Source of the DNA: Leclercia sp. 29361
GTDB lineage: Bacteria; Pseudomonadota; Gammaproteobacteria; Enterobacterales; Enterobacteriaceae
DNA: 64,000 nucleotides
NCBI RefSeq assembly: GCF_011290365.1
Contig: NZ_CP049786.1
Span: 3,410,001-3,474,000 of the forward strand
Direction: 5' to 3'
A program made the position numbers and the translations under genes. This document shows, in pieces, positions 39,830 to 55,300 of the stretch; position 1 is the stretch's first letter; the number at the start of each line of letters is the position of its first letter. The notes beneath the pieces were generated by a model, which ran no database searches, was not told where the DNA came from, and was given only the letters and a program-made list of their open reading frames with translations.

Positions 39830-41179
39830 CTATTTTAACTCAGGCAGCTCTGCCTGGGTACGTTGCGCCTGATCAAGCGGCTGCGCTGCCGACGGCGCCT
39901 GAATGTTCAGGTTCCTGAGCAGCTCACCGGTACGGGCGTTGATGCGATAGGTGGTAAACATGTCGACAAACTGCAGCTCAACGTAGCGGCGCTGAGCGCT
40001 AAACACTTCGTTTTCGCTGTCGAGCATATCGAGCAGGGTGCGGTCGCCCAGGCTGAACTGCTCCTGATAGGCGCTACGCACCTGTACGCTGCGATCGGCA
40101 TACTCTTTGGCGATCGGCACCTGCTGGTGGGCGTTTCTCAGGGCGTTCCAGGCCAGACGCAGATCTTCGTTCAGCTGACGCTGGGCATTCTTTTTCACAT
40201 CCTCCGCCTCTTTCATTTTGTAGGCGTAAGAGGTGAGCGTTGCCTGATCGCTGCCGCCGTTATAGAGGTTGTAGCGCATGCGCAGCATCGCCTGCCACTC
40301 CTGGCTGTGTCCGCGGGTGCCATCGATGTTGTTATCCATGGTACGACCGACTTCAACGTTCACATCCGGGTAGAAGCGCGATTTTGCCGCCTCATACCGC
40401 TGGCGGGTCGCTTCCACATCGGCATCGGCCTGTTTCAGCAGCGGGTTGTTTTCCAGCATCACCGAACGTGCGGCATCCAGCGAGGCGGGAACCGCGATTT
40501 TAGCGGGCATCACCAGAGTATCAGGCTCTTTGCCAGTGACGCTCTGGTAGTTAGCACGGGAGTCTTCGAGGTTGGTTTGCTCGGTCAGCAGATTGTTGCG
40601 CGCCTGTGCCAGACGGGCCTGAGCCTGCTCAAAGTCTGCCTGACGACCCACGCCCTGCTCGGTACGCAGGCGGATCTGATCAAACACCCGCTCGTGATTC
40701 TTAAGGTTATCTTCTGCCAGCGCCACCATCTTCTGGCGCATCAGCACATCGAGATAGCTCTGGATCGCCTGCAGGGCGGTGGATTCGCTGGTATTCAGCA
40801 CCGTCCAGGCCCGGGAGTTGACCGTCGCTTTCTGGCGGCCCACTTCGCTGGTGGTCGCAAAACCATTGAAGACGTTCTGGCGAAGGTTGATGGCGGATTC
40901 ACTGCGGTGCAAATCACGCAGATGATCGCCTCCTGCACGGGTGCTGGCGTTATCGGTTTGCTCCCAACCGGTGCCAGCAGTGAGATCCAGGGTCGGCAGA
41001 TAGCCACCTTTGGCGGCGCGAAGATCCTGATCGGCGGAATATCGGCTGTTTACCGACGCGTTAACTTCCGGGTGCCACAGCAGGCTGTCTTTTACGGCCT
41101 GCTCCAGGGTAGTGGCCTGGCTCTGCGTGGCGCTCAACACCAGCGCCGCACCCATCACAATCTGACTATAGTGTTTCAT
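39830..41179 (-). CDS. lapE: TolC-family outer membrane channel (LapE-like)
   Basis: 449 residues with a signal peptide (MKHYSQIVMGAALVLSATQSQA, cleavage after QA). TolC-type helical repeats: TLEQAVKDSLLWHPEVNASV and RTEQGVGRQADFEQAQARLA, with the second half MLENNPLLKQADADVEATRQ and QFSLGDRTLLDMLDSENEVF. A dedicated channel is usual for Lap-type adhesin exporters. It lies between the adhesin and ABC genes. Confidence 0.9.
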   Translation of the reverse strand: MKHYSQIVMGAALVLSATQSQATTLEQAVKDSLLWHPEVNASVNSRYSADQDLRAAKGGYLPTLDLTAGTGWEQTDNASTRAGGDHLRDLHRSESAINLRQNVFNGFATTSEVGRQKATVNSRAWTVLNTSESTALQAIQSYLDVLMRQKMVALAEDNLKNHERVFDQIRLRTEQGVGRQADFEQAQARLAQARNNLLTEQTNLEDSRANYQSVTGKEPDTLVMPAKIAVPASLDAARSVMLENNPLLKQADADVEATRQRYEAAKSRFYPDVNVEVGRTMDNNIDGTRGHSQEWQAMLRMRYNLYNGGSDQATLTSYAYKMKEAEDVKKNAQRQLNEDLRLAWNALRNAHQQVPIAKEYADRSVQVRSAYQEQFSLGDRTLLDMLDSENEVFSAQRRYVELQFVDMFTTYRINARTGELLRNLNIQAPSAAQPLDQAQRTQAELPELK

Positions 41180-41360
41180 CTTGTTGTTTTTCCTTCACAT
41201 CCCTTGAGTGTGGATCATTATCCACCTGAGAAAATCCCATCAGACCGAGGGATAAAATGCATCCTGCGGGTTTATGATCGGACGGGATCCTTCGTCTGAC
41301 CTGAATTCAAATCATCGTTGTTGCCGCGCAGAGCCCAACCGCACTCTGCGCGGCAGACGA

Positions 41361-46421
<5,061 letters not shown>

Positions 46422-46688
46422 ATATTTTTTCCCTCAATCCTTTACATGCCCAATTCATCCCTTACTCAGGCTTAGAATGCTAAAAAAGAATTAAATCTGT
46501 ATTAGTAATTTGCTGTGCAACGCTGACAAGGATACGCCTCTCAATAAGAAATTTATTGATGCAGGTCCGTGTCAGCCCCCTATATTAATTGATGACATGA
46601 ATAAATAGGAATCTAAAAAGGTATGCACTATCAAAACAGGGAGTCAGGCTAATGGCTCCCTATTAATCCGTCAGGTAATGAAGGCAGC
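46422..46688 (-). promoter_or_regulatory. AT-rich upstream region of the adhesin gene
   Basis: 267 bp without a gene. The part next to the adhesin start (46440-46620) is AT-rich, in contrast with the GC-rich genes, and should contain its promoter. A terminator for the upstream gene lies at 46633-46661. No specific operator identified. Confidence 0.5.
46633..46661 (-). terminator. terminator of the lapG-lapD-like operon
   Basis: Minus-strand stem AGGGAG / CTCCCT followed by GTTTTGA, 28 bp past the stop of the small conserved gene. Confidence 0.6.
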
Positions 46689-47030
46689 TTAAATAAGCCC
46701 CTCGTCATCATCCGCGATTAACCCTTCCAGACCACTCAGCGAGCGGCGCGCCTGCGCGCGGCTGGTGAGTTTCGCCTGCGCGGCCGGTGGCAGGTCGGTA
46801 ATGGTGATGACGCCTTTGCTCATCAGCACCTCGATCAAATCCTCCAGCACACGCACCATCTCAAGGTCGCTCTGCTGCAGCTGATACAGCGTGGCTTCAC
46901 GGATTTCTCGCTGGCGCATCCACTCGTCAATCTCGGGGGTGCAGAGATCATGTTGTTCCGTCATGGTGGTAAAAGGCGTCAGCTCCACCCGTATAATTCG
47001 TCTTTCCGTATCGCGTTCTACATAATACAT
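46689..47030 (-). CDS. small conserved protein downstream of lapD-like gene
   Basis: 113 residues (MYYVERDTERRIIRVELTPF). Small beta start and then a long helix (EIDEWMRQREIREATLYQLQ, MVRVLEDLIEVLMSKGVITI), ending in an acidic tail (LIADDDEGLI). Similar small proteins next to lap genes carry a misleading tryptophan synthase beta name in databases; no enzyme motif is present. Likely co-transcribed with the lapD-like gene, 26 bp downstream. Confidence 0.65.
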   Translation of the reverse strand: MYYVERDTERRIIRVELTPFTTMTEQHDLCTPEIDEWMRQREIREATLYQLQQSDLEMVRVLEDLIEVLMSKGVITITDLPPAAQAKLTSRAQARRSLSGLEGLIADDDEGLI

Positions 47031-47056
47031 TTTCAGCCTCCATTCACTCTGTGAGG

Positions 47057-49003
47057 TTAATTTCTATCCAGTGTACTGGCGTCAGCGAAATAGCGCCCCA
47101 TCGCACCATGCAGGCCAATGTTTTCCAGAATTGCCAGTTCCCCAGCTGTTTCCACTCGTTCGGCAATAAGGGGAAGATTAATCTGGCGGGTTGCCCAGTA
47201 AATGGCCTCAATAAACAGTTTCTTATCATCTTCGCTGTCTATATTGCGAATATAACTGCCATCGACTTTAATCCAGGCCAGACCCCACTGCGGTAAATTG
47301 CCAATAAGATGGAAGCGACCACCAAAATGCTGGATCCCCAGACGGCAACCCAACGCCTTCAGGCGACTGACCAGCACGTTGACGCGTTCGACGTCGGGAA
47401 GCTCGTTCTCATCCAGCTCCAGGGTCAGCCAGGCTGCCAGCTGCGGCGCGCCTTTCAGCGGTTGCAGGAGAGCCTTCAGACTCTGGTCGTCAGCCACGCT
47501 GGCACCGCTGATACTCAGCGCCAGCGGGCGCGGCGATTTAGCCAGCTCCTGCAGGGTCTGCTGGAGCATCACGATATCCATGCGACGGCTGAGATCGAGA
47601 CGGTGGATCCACGGCATAAAGCGTCCCGCCGGCACCAGCTCACCCTCCCGGGTTTTAATGCGGGCGAGGATCTTATGGTGCAGCACCACATGCGGGTTAT
47701 TACACGCATACACCGGCTGCGAGAAGAGCTCGAAGGCGCCGTTGGTCAGCACCGCGTCCAGCCGGGTGTACCAGCTGTGATGATCCTCTTCGCGCTCACC
47801 GGCCGGGGCAGTATCGGGGCTGGCAAAGAAGCGCATCTCGGTTTCCGCTCTCGCCAGGGCCTGATCCGCCTGCGCCAGTACCGCCTGCGGGGTATCGCCG
47901 ACGTTAAAAGGCACCAGCGCGAAGTGGGCCACCGGCGAAAGGTCACTCATGCCGGTTTCAGACAGCGCCTTCAGCTGGGTGGTGAGGGTGTTGCTCAGGT
48001 TATCCAGATCCTGTCCCAGCATCAGCGGGGCGATAATAGCGAACTCCCCGCCACGCACGCGGGCGACAAAGCCTTCGTTGTGAAAATAGTTGCGCTGCAG
48101 ACCGGTAAGAATATCCGCCACCGCCACCAGCAATTGATCGGATTTCGCCCCGCCCAGACGCTGGTTGAGACCCATCAGATTCTGGACCCGCAGCAGCATG
48201 ATGTGTCCGGCAGGGTTCTCTTCATCGCTCAGTCGCGACTGCAGCTGCATATCAAACGCCCGACGGTTGCTCAGCCCGGTCAGACTGTCGTGATAGGCCT
48301 CCTGACGCAGGGATTCGGTGCGCCGGGCCTGATCGCTGAATAACACCTTAAGCTGAGTCACCATCATGTTGGTGGCCTCAACCACCCGCCGCAGCTCCGG
48401 GGTCTTCGGCAAGGCCGATACATTGAGAAACTCACGGCGGGTGATCGCCATCGCCTGGTCGACGATATAGTTAAGCGGGCGCAGCATACGGCGTAACAGC
48501 AGGGTGGCGGCGAGCAGGAACAGCAGGCTACAGCCGGTCAGCCACAAAAAGCTGGCGACAATGCTGTTCCACAGGCGGGCCAGGGCGAACATCGGATGGC
48601 TGACCACCTCGACCCGGGCGGCCTGCGTCCAGCCGCGCATCACAATGGCGTCGCCTTCACCGGGGCTGAGGTGCACCAGCCGCACGAACCACTGCGGAAC
48701 GCGGGTATTCTGGGGCACATCGCTGCGCTCGATGATCGGTTTATTGGTCTTAATGTCGATCACGCGAATGCGATAAAAATAACCGCTGTCGAAGATGGAG
48801 TTGACCATTAGCTCGGTCATCGTCGGGTCGTCGATATGGGTGGTCAGCGACAGCCCCAGCGCCGTCGCCGCATCCTGCGCGTGGGCGCTAAGCTGATTGC
48901 GGTACTGCTCGCGGGAACTCTCAAGGGTTACCACGAAGTTGCCGCAGAAGATGACAAACGTAAATAAACAGATGCCGATCAGTAGCTGTTTATAAAGAGA
49001 CAT
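47057..49003 (-). CDS. lapD: LapD-like c-di-GMP receptor with degenerate GGDEF and EAL domains
   Basis: 648 residues. Two membrane segments (residues ~7-26 and ~150-172) flank a periplasmic output domain containing VMRGWTQAARVEV; then HAMP, GGDEF-like and EAL-like domains. The GGDEF signature is RGGEF and the EAL signature reads KILAR in HKILARIKTREGELV, so neither enzyme activity is expected, as in Pseudomonas LapD. By homology, c-di-GMP binding makes the periplasmic part hold LapG. Nine bases from lapG. A role as an active phosphodiesterase is unlikely. Confidence 0.9.
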   Translation of the reverse strand: MSLYKQLLIGICLFTFVIFCGNFVVTLESSREQYRNQLSAHAQDAATALGLSLTTHIDDPTMTELMVNSIFDSGYFYRIRVIDIKTNKPIIERSDVPQNTRVPQWFVRLVHLSPGEGDAIVMRGWTQAARVEVVSHPMFALARLWNSIVASFLWLTGCSLLFLLAATLLLRRMLRPLNYIVDQAMAITRREFLNVSALPKTPELRRVVEATNMMVTQLKVLFSDQARRTESLRQEAYHDSLTGLSNRRAFDMQLQSRLSDEENPAGHIMLLRVQNLMGLNQRLGGAKSDQLLVAVADILTGLQRNYFHNEGFVARVRGGEFAIIAPLMLGQDLDNLSNTLTTQLKALSETGMSDLSPVAHFALVPFNVGDTPQAVLAQADQALARAETEMRFFASPDTAPAGEREEDHHSWYTRLDAVLTNGAFELFSQPVYACNNPHVVLHHKILARIKTREGELVPAGRFMPWIHRLDLSRRMDIVMLQQTLQELAKSPRPLALSISGASVADDQSLKALLQPLKGAPQLAAWLTLELDENELPDVERVNVLVSRLKALGCRLGIQHFGGRFHLIGNLPQWGLAWIKVDGSYIRNIDSEDDKKLFIEAIYWATRQINLPLIAERVETAGELAILENIGLHGAMGRYFADASTLDRN

Positions 49004-49012
49004 GGCCCTATC

Positions 49013-49708
49013 CTATTCATTAATTTCAAATCCTTCTGCACGCATGCGGGTGAGAAGATCCTGCCAGCGGGAGAGCCGTTTGCTGTCGCCCACGCGTTTG
49101 TTGCCGCCGGACTGCGGCAGCCAGAGCCCTTCGCCGTTAAACGCGTAGACCGGAAGCAGGTCCGTACGCTGGGTGGCCGGCAGAATGGCGGTTTTCAGAT
49201 TATCCAGAACCAGCGGGATCGCCGTGGGGGTGGAATACCATGTCACCACCATGTGCGCCTGATTCAGTTCGAGTGCTTTTACATAGGTAATACGTAACTG
49301 GTTCGCGGGTACGCCCATTTCACGCAGGGTGAAATATTTCGCCAGCGCAAAGTCCTCGCAGTCCCCTGCCCCTTTACGCAGAAATTCAATCGGCGTTGCC
49401 CAGTAATCCTGCTGCTTCCAGACGACGATATCATCCCGAAAAGCCATTCTGGCGTTAAAAAACTGATTAACCTGCTTTAACTTGTCCTGGATCGTGCCCT
49501 GCGACGGGGTGTTAAGCAAGGCCGCCCACTCAGCGATCCGCTGTCGGGCGGCGGGGGTGGCCGGGCCATACAGCCGCTCGGTGCGGGTGCTGATGGCGCT
49601 GAAATCCCACCCGGCACCGAGCCCTGGCGAGATAACCAGCAATGCCACCAGCCAGAGCGACAGCCAACGTCGACAACGCACTGATATGAGGGAGCGAAGA
49701 GGTCGCAT
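49013..49708 (-). CDS. lapG: LapG-like periplasmic transglutaminase-fold protease
   Basis: 231 residues with an N-terminal signal or anchor (LWLVALLVISPGLG). Bacterial transglutaminase-like cysteine protease (DUF920) triad is present: Cys in GAGDCEDFALAKYF, His in NQAHMVVTWY, Asp in PLVLDNLKTAI. It should cut the adhesin after its retention module when c-di-GMP is low. Full length. Nine bases lie between it and both neighbours, so it is probably in one operon with the lapD-like gene. Confidence 0.92.
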   Translation of the reverse strand: MRPLRSLISVRCRRWLSLWLVALLVISPGLGAGWDFSAISTRTERLYGPATPAARQRIAEWAALLNTPSQGTIQDKLKQVNQFFNARMAFRDDIVVWKQQDYWATPIEFLRKGAGDCEDFALAKYFTLREMGVPANQLRITYVKALELNQAHMVVTWYSTPTAIPLVLDNLKTAILPATQRTDLLPVYAFNGEGLWLPQSGGNKRVGDSKRLSRWQDLLTRMRAEGFEINE

Positions 49709-49717
49709 AGAGGCCGC

Positions 49718-51379
49718 TTACTGCTCGTCTGACCGGGCGCGCCAGCGTTGGCGATACGCGACATAGCCAGAGAGGTAGTGCTCGACGTCGTCAATCCGCA
49801 CCCGGTAGCTGTGGTGACGAATAAAAAAGCTGCCGACGATCCGCGGCGGATTTTTAAAGAACATCGCCAGTTCCGGCCAGAAAAAGCCATTCGCCAGACA
49901 GCGGGCGCGGGTCTCCAGCGCCTGATTGAACACGTCCATATCGAAGCCGGCCAGCAGGTGCTTATGCGGCGAGGTCTCCAGCCGGGCGATCATCTTTGAT
50001 GCCGCCATCATCAGCTCCAGCAGCGTGGGATAGGTGGTAACCCGGTTCTGGACAAAGTCGAGGTGGTCGCGCACGTTATCCAGCCCAAACTGATAGTAAC
50101 GCTCCAGCGGTCGGTAGAGCGTTAGCTCGTTGACGCAGTAGCTGAGCCAGTGATCGTGGGCCTGCCAGTGCTTCTGTTCGATAAAGTGATCCATCGCCCG
50201 CTCGACCATCTCCAGCCAGCGTGGAGCCTTCGTCAGGCCGTAAAGGCGCATCAGCGCGAAGGCTGCTTCGCCGTCGTAATAGATAATGCGGTGCGCTGCC
50301 TTGAGAGAGAGATCCCCGGCATTCAGCACATGCACAAACCCGCCGGTCTGCGGATCCTGCATAAAGCCGATCCCGTTCGCCAGCCGCGCCATCTGCGCCA
50401 GGTAGCGGTTATCCCCGGTCAGCTCGCTGTATTTCGCCATCGCCAGGATGCACACCGCGTTGCCGCCAAGCTTGATCTCATCCCCGGTATCCACCAGGAA
50501 ATCGGCCTCGCTGCCATCTGGCAGGGTATAGGTGCGAATGAAGCTGGTGCAGAGGTCGTTCAGCGCCCGCTCGATGGCCGCGAACTGCTCTGGCTCGCGC
50601 GTGACTTCCCAGCCTTCGAGCAGGGCATAGGTTGAGCTGGCGTGACGCAGGGCGTTATAGGTCGGAATGGCGCGATCGAAGCAGGGAAACCAGCCGTAGT
50701 GGTAGCGCCCGGTAGCAGTGATCTGGCGCGCCAGATAGTCGGTGGCCGAGGCGATCATCGGCTCCAGGGCCGTCGCCTGCCAGTCGGGGAGCTGGCGATA
50801 GCCGCTGTTACGCCCGGTCGATTCGATGGGCAGCAACTGCTCGCCGTCGCAAAACAGCGCCCGGGTGGTGAAGCGCCAGAGCATCTGGTCAGGCTGTTCG
50901 GGCCAGCTCAACACCGCCCCGAAGCGACGGCGCGAGAAATGGGCCAGGTTGTTGGCATTCGGCGTGGCGACGCCGTGGTCACCGTGGTAGAGCAGCGCGT
51001 TAGCGGCAATCTCCTGCTCCAGCATGGCGTAGCGAAACGCCGGATCGAGGCTCAGGCCATAGCGAAAATAGTTACGCTTGGTTTTGCCGAGTCGGGCTTC
51101 CAGCGAGTCCCAGCGCAATGCCTCCACCTTATCGACAAGGTCAACCCGCAGCCAACAGACGTCAGTGCCGCTCTGCTGTTGCCACGCCTGTAGCGCCTGC
51201 GTCCCCTGCTGCCAGGCCTGTTCAAAGGTGTCGCCGCAACCCTGCACAATGTGGGCACGGCGTTGACTGTCGGAGGCACTAAAAAAGATCGCCCAGGTGG
51301 GGCAAATCGACGGTTTAGGCGCAACGTCCAGCAATTCCATCGCCGGGCGGGTTTGCGCAAGTAAGTCGCTGAGCGGCAT
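49718..51379 (-). CDS. (alpha/alpha)6-barrel protein, glycosidase-like
   Basis: 553 residues from the ATG at 51379, five bases after AGGAG. Long helical repeats such as [40 protein letters not shown] and [20 protein letters not shown] resemble six-hairpin glycosidase/epimerase barrels. The N-terminal ~150 residues look like a separate beta-rich domain with [20 protein letters not shown]. No signal peptide. It starts the operon containing the lapG and lapD-like genes but is divergent from the polymer-type genes, suggesting a link between both. Substrate unknown. Confidence 0.6.
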   Translation of the reverse strand: MPLSDLLAQTRPAMELLDVAPKPSICPTWAIFFSASDSQRRAHIVQGCGDTFEQAWQQGTQALQAWQQQSGTDVCWLRVDLVDKVEALRWDSLEARLGKTKRNYFRYGLSLDPAFRYAMLEQEIAANALLYHGDHGVATPNANNLAHFSRRRFGAVLSWPEQPDQMLWRFTTRALFCDGEQLLPIESTGRNSGYRQLPDWQATALEPMIASATDYLARQITATGRYHYGWFPCFDRAIPTYNALRHASSTYALLEGWEVTREPEQFAAIERALNDLCTSFIRTYTLPDGSEADFLVDTGDEIKLGGNAVCILAMAKYSELTGDNRYLAQMARLANGIGFMQDPQTGGFVHVLNAGDLSLKAAHRIIYYDGEAAFALMRLYGLTKAPRWLEMVERAMDHFIEQKHWQAHDHWLSYCVNELTLYRPLERYYQFGLDNVRDHLDFVQNRVTTYPTLLELMMAASKMIARLETSPHKHLLAGFDMDVFNQALETRARCLANGFFWPELAMFFKNPPRIVGSFFIRHHSYRVRIDDVEHYLSGYVAYRQRWRARSDEQ

Positions 51380-51492
51380 GTTAACTCCTGAAAACGCCAG
51401 AGGCACCCTGTCAGAAAAATCCTAACCGATGATACCATTATGTATGACAAGTTGTGTATTCTGTATGTCTGTTGTTTCCCCGGGGCGGTGTT
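51380..51492. promoter_or_regulatory. divergent promoter region between two envelope operons
   Basis: About 110 bp separate the barrel-protein/lapG/lapD-like operon (-) from the hydrolase/Mur-CapA operon (+). AT-rich core at 51425-51475. Both promoters must lie here or slightly upstream; no operator could be assigned. Confidence 0.45.
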
Positions 51493-52386
51493 GTGAGTCG
51501 ATGGTGTGTGTCAGGATTTCTGCTGCTGATAAGCGTTTTCGCTTACGCTGAGACGCCCCTGCTGTGGAACCAACCGCCCAGCCGACAACACTGTCCAACC
51601 AGCAACGACGCCGCCTGGGTGCAGTACCCGAGCGGCGAAGCCTGCATGCGCTATTTCAGCGCGGGCACGCTGCGTGACGCTCCCCTGGCACTGGTGGTAC
51701 TGAAAGGCGACCGGGTCGCGCAGATTAAACGATCCCCGGATGCTATTCCCGGCAATACCGCCAACGCTCAGCGCCGTCAGGCCCGGGCCATGCTGCGCCA
51801 GACCGGATTGCCGACGATTATTATCGCCCGTCCCGGCACCTACGGCTCCAGCGGCAACCACTACCGCCGCCGCCAGGCGGAAGAGTTTCAGGCGATCGCG
51901 GCAACCCTCAACGCCATCAAAGCCCGATACGGTATTCAGCGTTTTATCCTCAGCGGACACAGCGGCGGAGCCACTGCCGCCTCGGCGCTGCTGGCTACCG
52001 GTCGGCGGGATATCGACTGCGCGGTGCTGACCTCCGGTGCCTGGGGGCTGCTGGAGCGGGCGCAGCGTATGCGCCAGCAGCGCAATGCGCCCCCCGCCCC
52101 CGCGCTGGACGGCACGGGATTGCCTCATCCCTGGGACCCGCTCGATCATATTAGCGGGATCGCCGCCGATCCCCTGCGGCTGATCCTGGTGATCGGCAAC
52201 CCGCAGGATCGCAACACCCCGTTCGATCTGCAGGCGCGCTTTGCCGCTGCGCTGCGCGAGCATGGCCACCGGGTAATGCTGCTCGAACGTCCCGCCGCTC
52301 CGCCGGAGTACCACGATCTGCTGGGTAATGCCGCGATCAACGCCATTAAGCTTTGTCCGCAGCGCGGGCATACCCCAAAACCGTAA
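51493..52386 (+). CDS. exported alpha/beta hydrolase
   Basis: 297 residues from a GTG at 51493, chosen because it begins with a good signal peptide (MSRWCVSGFLLLISVFAYAE). The nucleophile elbow G-H-S-G-G lies in FILSGHSGGATAASALLATG; an acid residue is probably in GNPQDRNTPF and the His near PPEYHDLLGNA. Periplasmic or secreted esterase/amidase. Ten bp upstream of the fusion gene, so co-transcribed. An upstream GTG at 51454 is possible. Confidence 0.75.
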   Translation: MSRWCVSGFLLLISVFAYAETPLLWNQPPSRQHCPTSNDAAWVQYPSGEACMRYFSAGTLRDAPLALVVLKGDRVAQIKRSPDAIPGNTANAQRRQARAMLRQTGLPTIIIARPGTYGSSGNHYRRRQAEEFQAIAATLNAIKARYGIQRFILSGHSGGATAASALLATGRRDIDCAVLTSGAWGLLERAQRMRQQRNAPPAPALDGTGLPHPWDPLDHISGIAADPLRLILVIGNPQDRNTPFDLQARFAAALREHGHRVMLLERPAAPPEYHDLLGNAAINAIKLCPQRGHTPKP

Positions 52387-52396
52387 GGACAGGACC

Positions 52397-55300
52397 ATGA
52401 GCCAGACATCACCCCGCCCACGCCACGCTGACGCACCGGGATGGACGGCCGCCGACCTCGAAAAACTGTCCGGCGGCATCTGGCATCATCGTCCGGATGC
52501 GGACTGGCGTGCCGACGACATTGCCCTTTTTCACGACAAGGCGCACGCCACCCGCCCCTGCCTGTTTATTGCCATGGATACCGACACCTGGCTCAAGGGC
52601 TCCGGCAATACCGGGATTTACGCGGGCTGGACCGATACCCATCTGTCGCTTTCCCGTCACGCCTCCCGCTACTGTGGGGCGATCGTCCAGCGACGCCTTG
52701 AGGATCTGCCTCCCGACTTCCCCCAACTGGTGGTGGGCAATAGCTATCAGGCGCTGCAGAGGCTGGCGGAAGCGGCCCGGCAACGGCTTGACGGCAAAGT
52801 GGTGGCGATCACCGGAACGGTTGGGAAAACCACGACCAAAGCGATGCTGGACAGCATTCTTGCACCCCGCATGTCGGTGGTGGCGAGCCGTGGTAACCAC
52901 AACACCCGTACAGGGGCATTGGTCACGCTGGCCCGTACCGCCTGCAACCCGCAGTCAGTGGTAATGGAGGTGGCAATCTCGGCCCTGTGGATGCGCAACG
53001 GCGGGATCGGCCCACGTATCAAGCCGCATATCGTCATCGTGACCGAAGTCGGCATCACGCAGGTGGGGAAAAACATCACCTCTCTCGAGGATGTGGCGCG
53101 CTTTAAAGCCCGCATCAGCCAGGGTCTGATTCCGGGCGGCTACGCCATTCTAAACCGCGACATGGCCCTGTATGACCGCGTGGCAGAGAGCGTCCTCCGG
53201 GACGGCGCCCGCATCATCAGCTACGGTTTCGACGCCGCCGCCGACGTGCGCATCACGGCGTTCACCCCGGACGCGTACGGGTGCCAGATTACCCTTCTCT
53301 TCCGCAACCAGCCCCTGCGTTACCGGCTGACGGTGCCCGATAAGGGTGGCGTGCTTAACTCGGTGGCGGCGCTGATCGCCGCCGAGCTGCTGGGCGTCAG
53401 CATGGCGCAGAGTATCACCAGCCTGGAGGCCTGGCGCGGCGACGGTCAACATATGGGCATTACCGCGCTGCCGCTGCCGGACGGTGGTGCCGTTACCCTG
53501 ATTGACGACAGCTACAACGCCGAATACCTGTCGATGCTCAACGCCTTTGAGGTGGCGGCGCAGCGTGCCCGCGACGGCGGTGGCCGGGTCATTGCCCTGC
53601 TGGGGCGGATCGTCAACCTCGGCGAGCAGTCCGGGGCGATCCACCGCGCGCTGGCAGAGCCCCTGCTGGCGGCGGGCTGCCAGCAGGCATTTTTACACGG
53701 CGAGGAGATGGCGGCCCTGCACGATGCCCTGCCGGACGGCGTTCGCGGCGGTCACTTCCTTACCGCTGAAGCACTGGTGGAGGCCGTAGCCCCGACGTTG
53801 CGCGACGGCGATATCGTGCTGGTCAAAGGCAGCGCGCGCAATTCCGACTTTAAGCGGGTCGCCGGCCTGCTGAAAGCCCGTTTCGCGGCCCCGCCTGCGC
53901 TCGGGAAAGGGCAAACCGCACGCCTGCTGATCAATCTCTCCACCGGCGAACAGCGGATATCGCAGCTGAGCGGCAGCACCTTTGCGCCGACGTATCTCAG
54001 CCAGCTGCTACTGACCTGCTGCATTGCGGATCGTCTGCTGGCAAAAAAAATCACTCTTGATACCCCGGTAAAGGTGCGCGACATTGCCGCCGCCATCCTG
54101 GAGGGCAACCCGGCACTCGGCCTGGCCCGGGGCAGCACGGCAACGGTAAAATCGCTGGTGCAGGGGATGCTGATCCATACCGCCTGCGATGCCGCTATTC
54201 ACCTCGCGGAGTTGCTGGCGGGCAGCAGCACAGAGGCGCTGAAACAGCTCCGGGCGCTGAGCGCCACACTGGGCATGCATCACACCCATCTCAATAACGT
54301 CTCCGGCCGCCCGCGCCCCGGGCAGCGCACCACGCTGGCCGATATTGCCCGGCTGATGCGCCATTTCCACCAGCGCTACCCGCACCTGTTGCCGTGGCTG
54401 GGGGAGTATGAGGCGGCGATCGGCGAGCGGGTGTACCGTAAAACCGGCAACCTGCACAGTGACGGCAGCGCCTGGGGGCAGTTCGGTGCCGGGCGCTGGG
54501 GCGTCGCGCTGCAGTGGGTAGCGGGTGAGCTGTGGCTGGCCTGCGCCGCCGGCGCTAATGACGCCTTCCATCTCGACTATCTGCTGGATGAACTGCTGGC
54601 CAGCGCCGAAGGCCGACCGCCCGCACCAGCGTCAGTCGTCCGGCAGATCGAAAAGCCAGCCGCCACCCTCACCCTGCTGGGGGACACCTATTTTGGCGAG
54701 TGGTACACCCGCCGGCGCCAGGCGCGCGGGATGGATGACGCCCTCCAGCGGCACGGGTATGACCACAGCTTTGCGGCGATCGCCCCGCTGCTACGCGGCA
54801 GCGACTTGACCCTTGCCAACTTCGAAGCGGCCCTGACCACCGACCTGAGCGCCAGCCTGGAGGGCCGCAAACCCTTCTGTCTGATCGGAGATCCGACCGC
54901 CTCGGTTGCCGCCCTGCGCAAACAGGGCATCGACGCGGTAGCGCTGGGTAACAATCACGCCATGGATGCCGGGTTGCCGGGTCTGCACAGCACCCTGGCG
55001 GCGTTTCGCGATGGCGGGATCGCCTGCATCGGGGCCGGACTCAATGCTCAGCAGGCGTATGCCCCGCTGGTGCTGACGGTGGGTGGCAGGCAGTACAAGA
55101 TTTTCAGCGCCTACTGGTATCGCCGCTATATGGAGCAGGAGTGCGCCTTCTACGCCCGGCCGCGCCGCGCGGGCGTCGCCTGCCTGAGCGGTGGGCTGAT
55201 CGAACAGCTGCGACAGGAGAAAGCCAGCCCTCGTCCGGCCACCACCATCGTACTGGCCCACTGGGGGCTGGACTACCGCTGGACCACCGCCGGACAGCGG

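Noticed and set aside
39863..41299. 478-codon plus-strand ORF opposite the lapE-like gene
   Set aside because: Shadow of a GC-rich gene; no recognisable domain, while the minus-strand TolC-like protein is clear.
46689..47030. Tryptophan synthase beta subunit
   Set aside because: Some databases give this name to similar small proteins, but 113 residues with no PLP site cannot be that enzyme.
47309..48343. 344-codon plus-strand ORF opposite lapD
   Set aside because: Antisense shadow of a well-supported gene.
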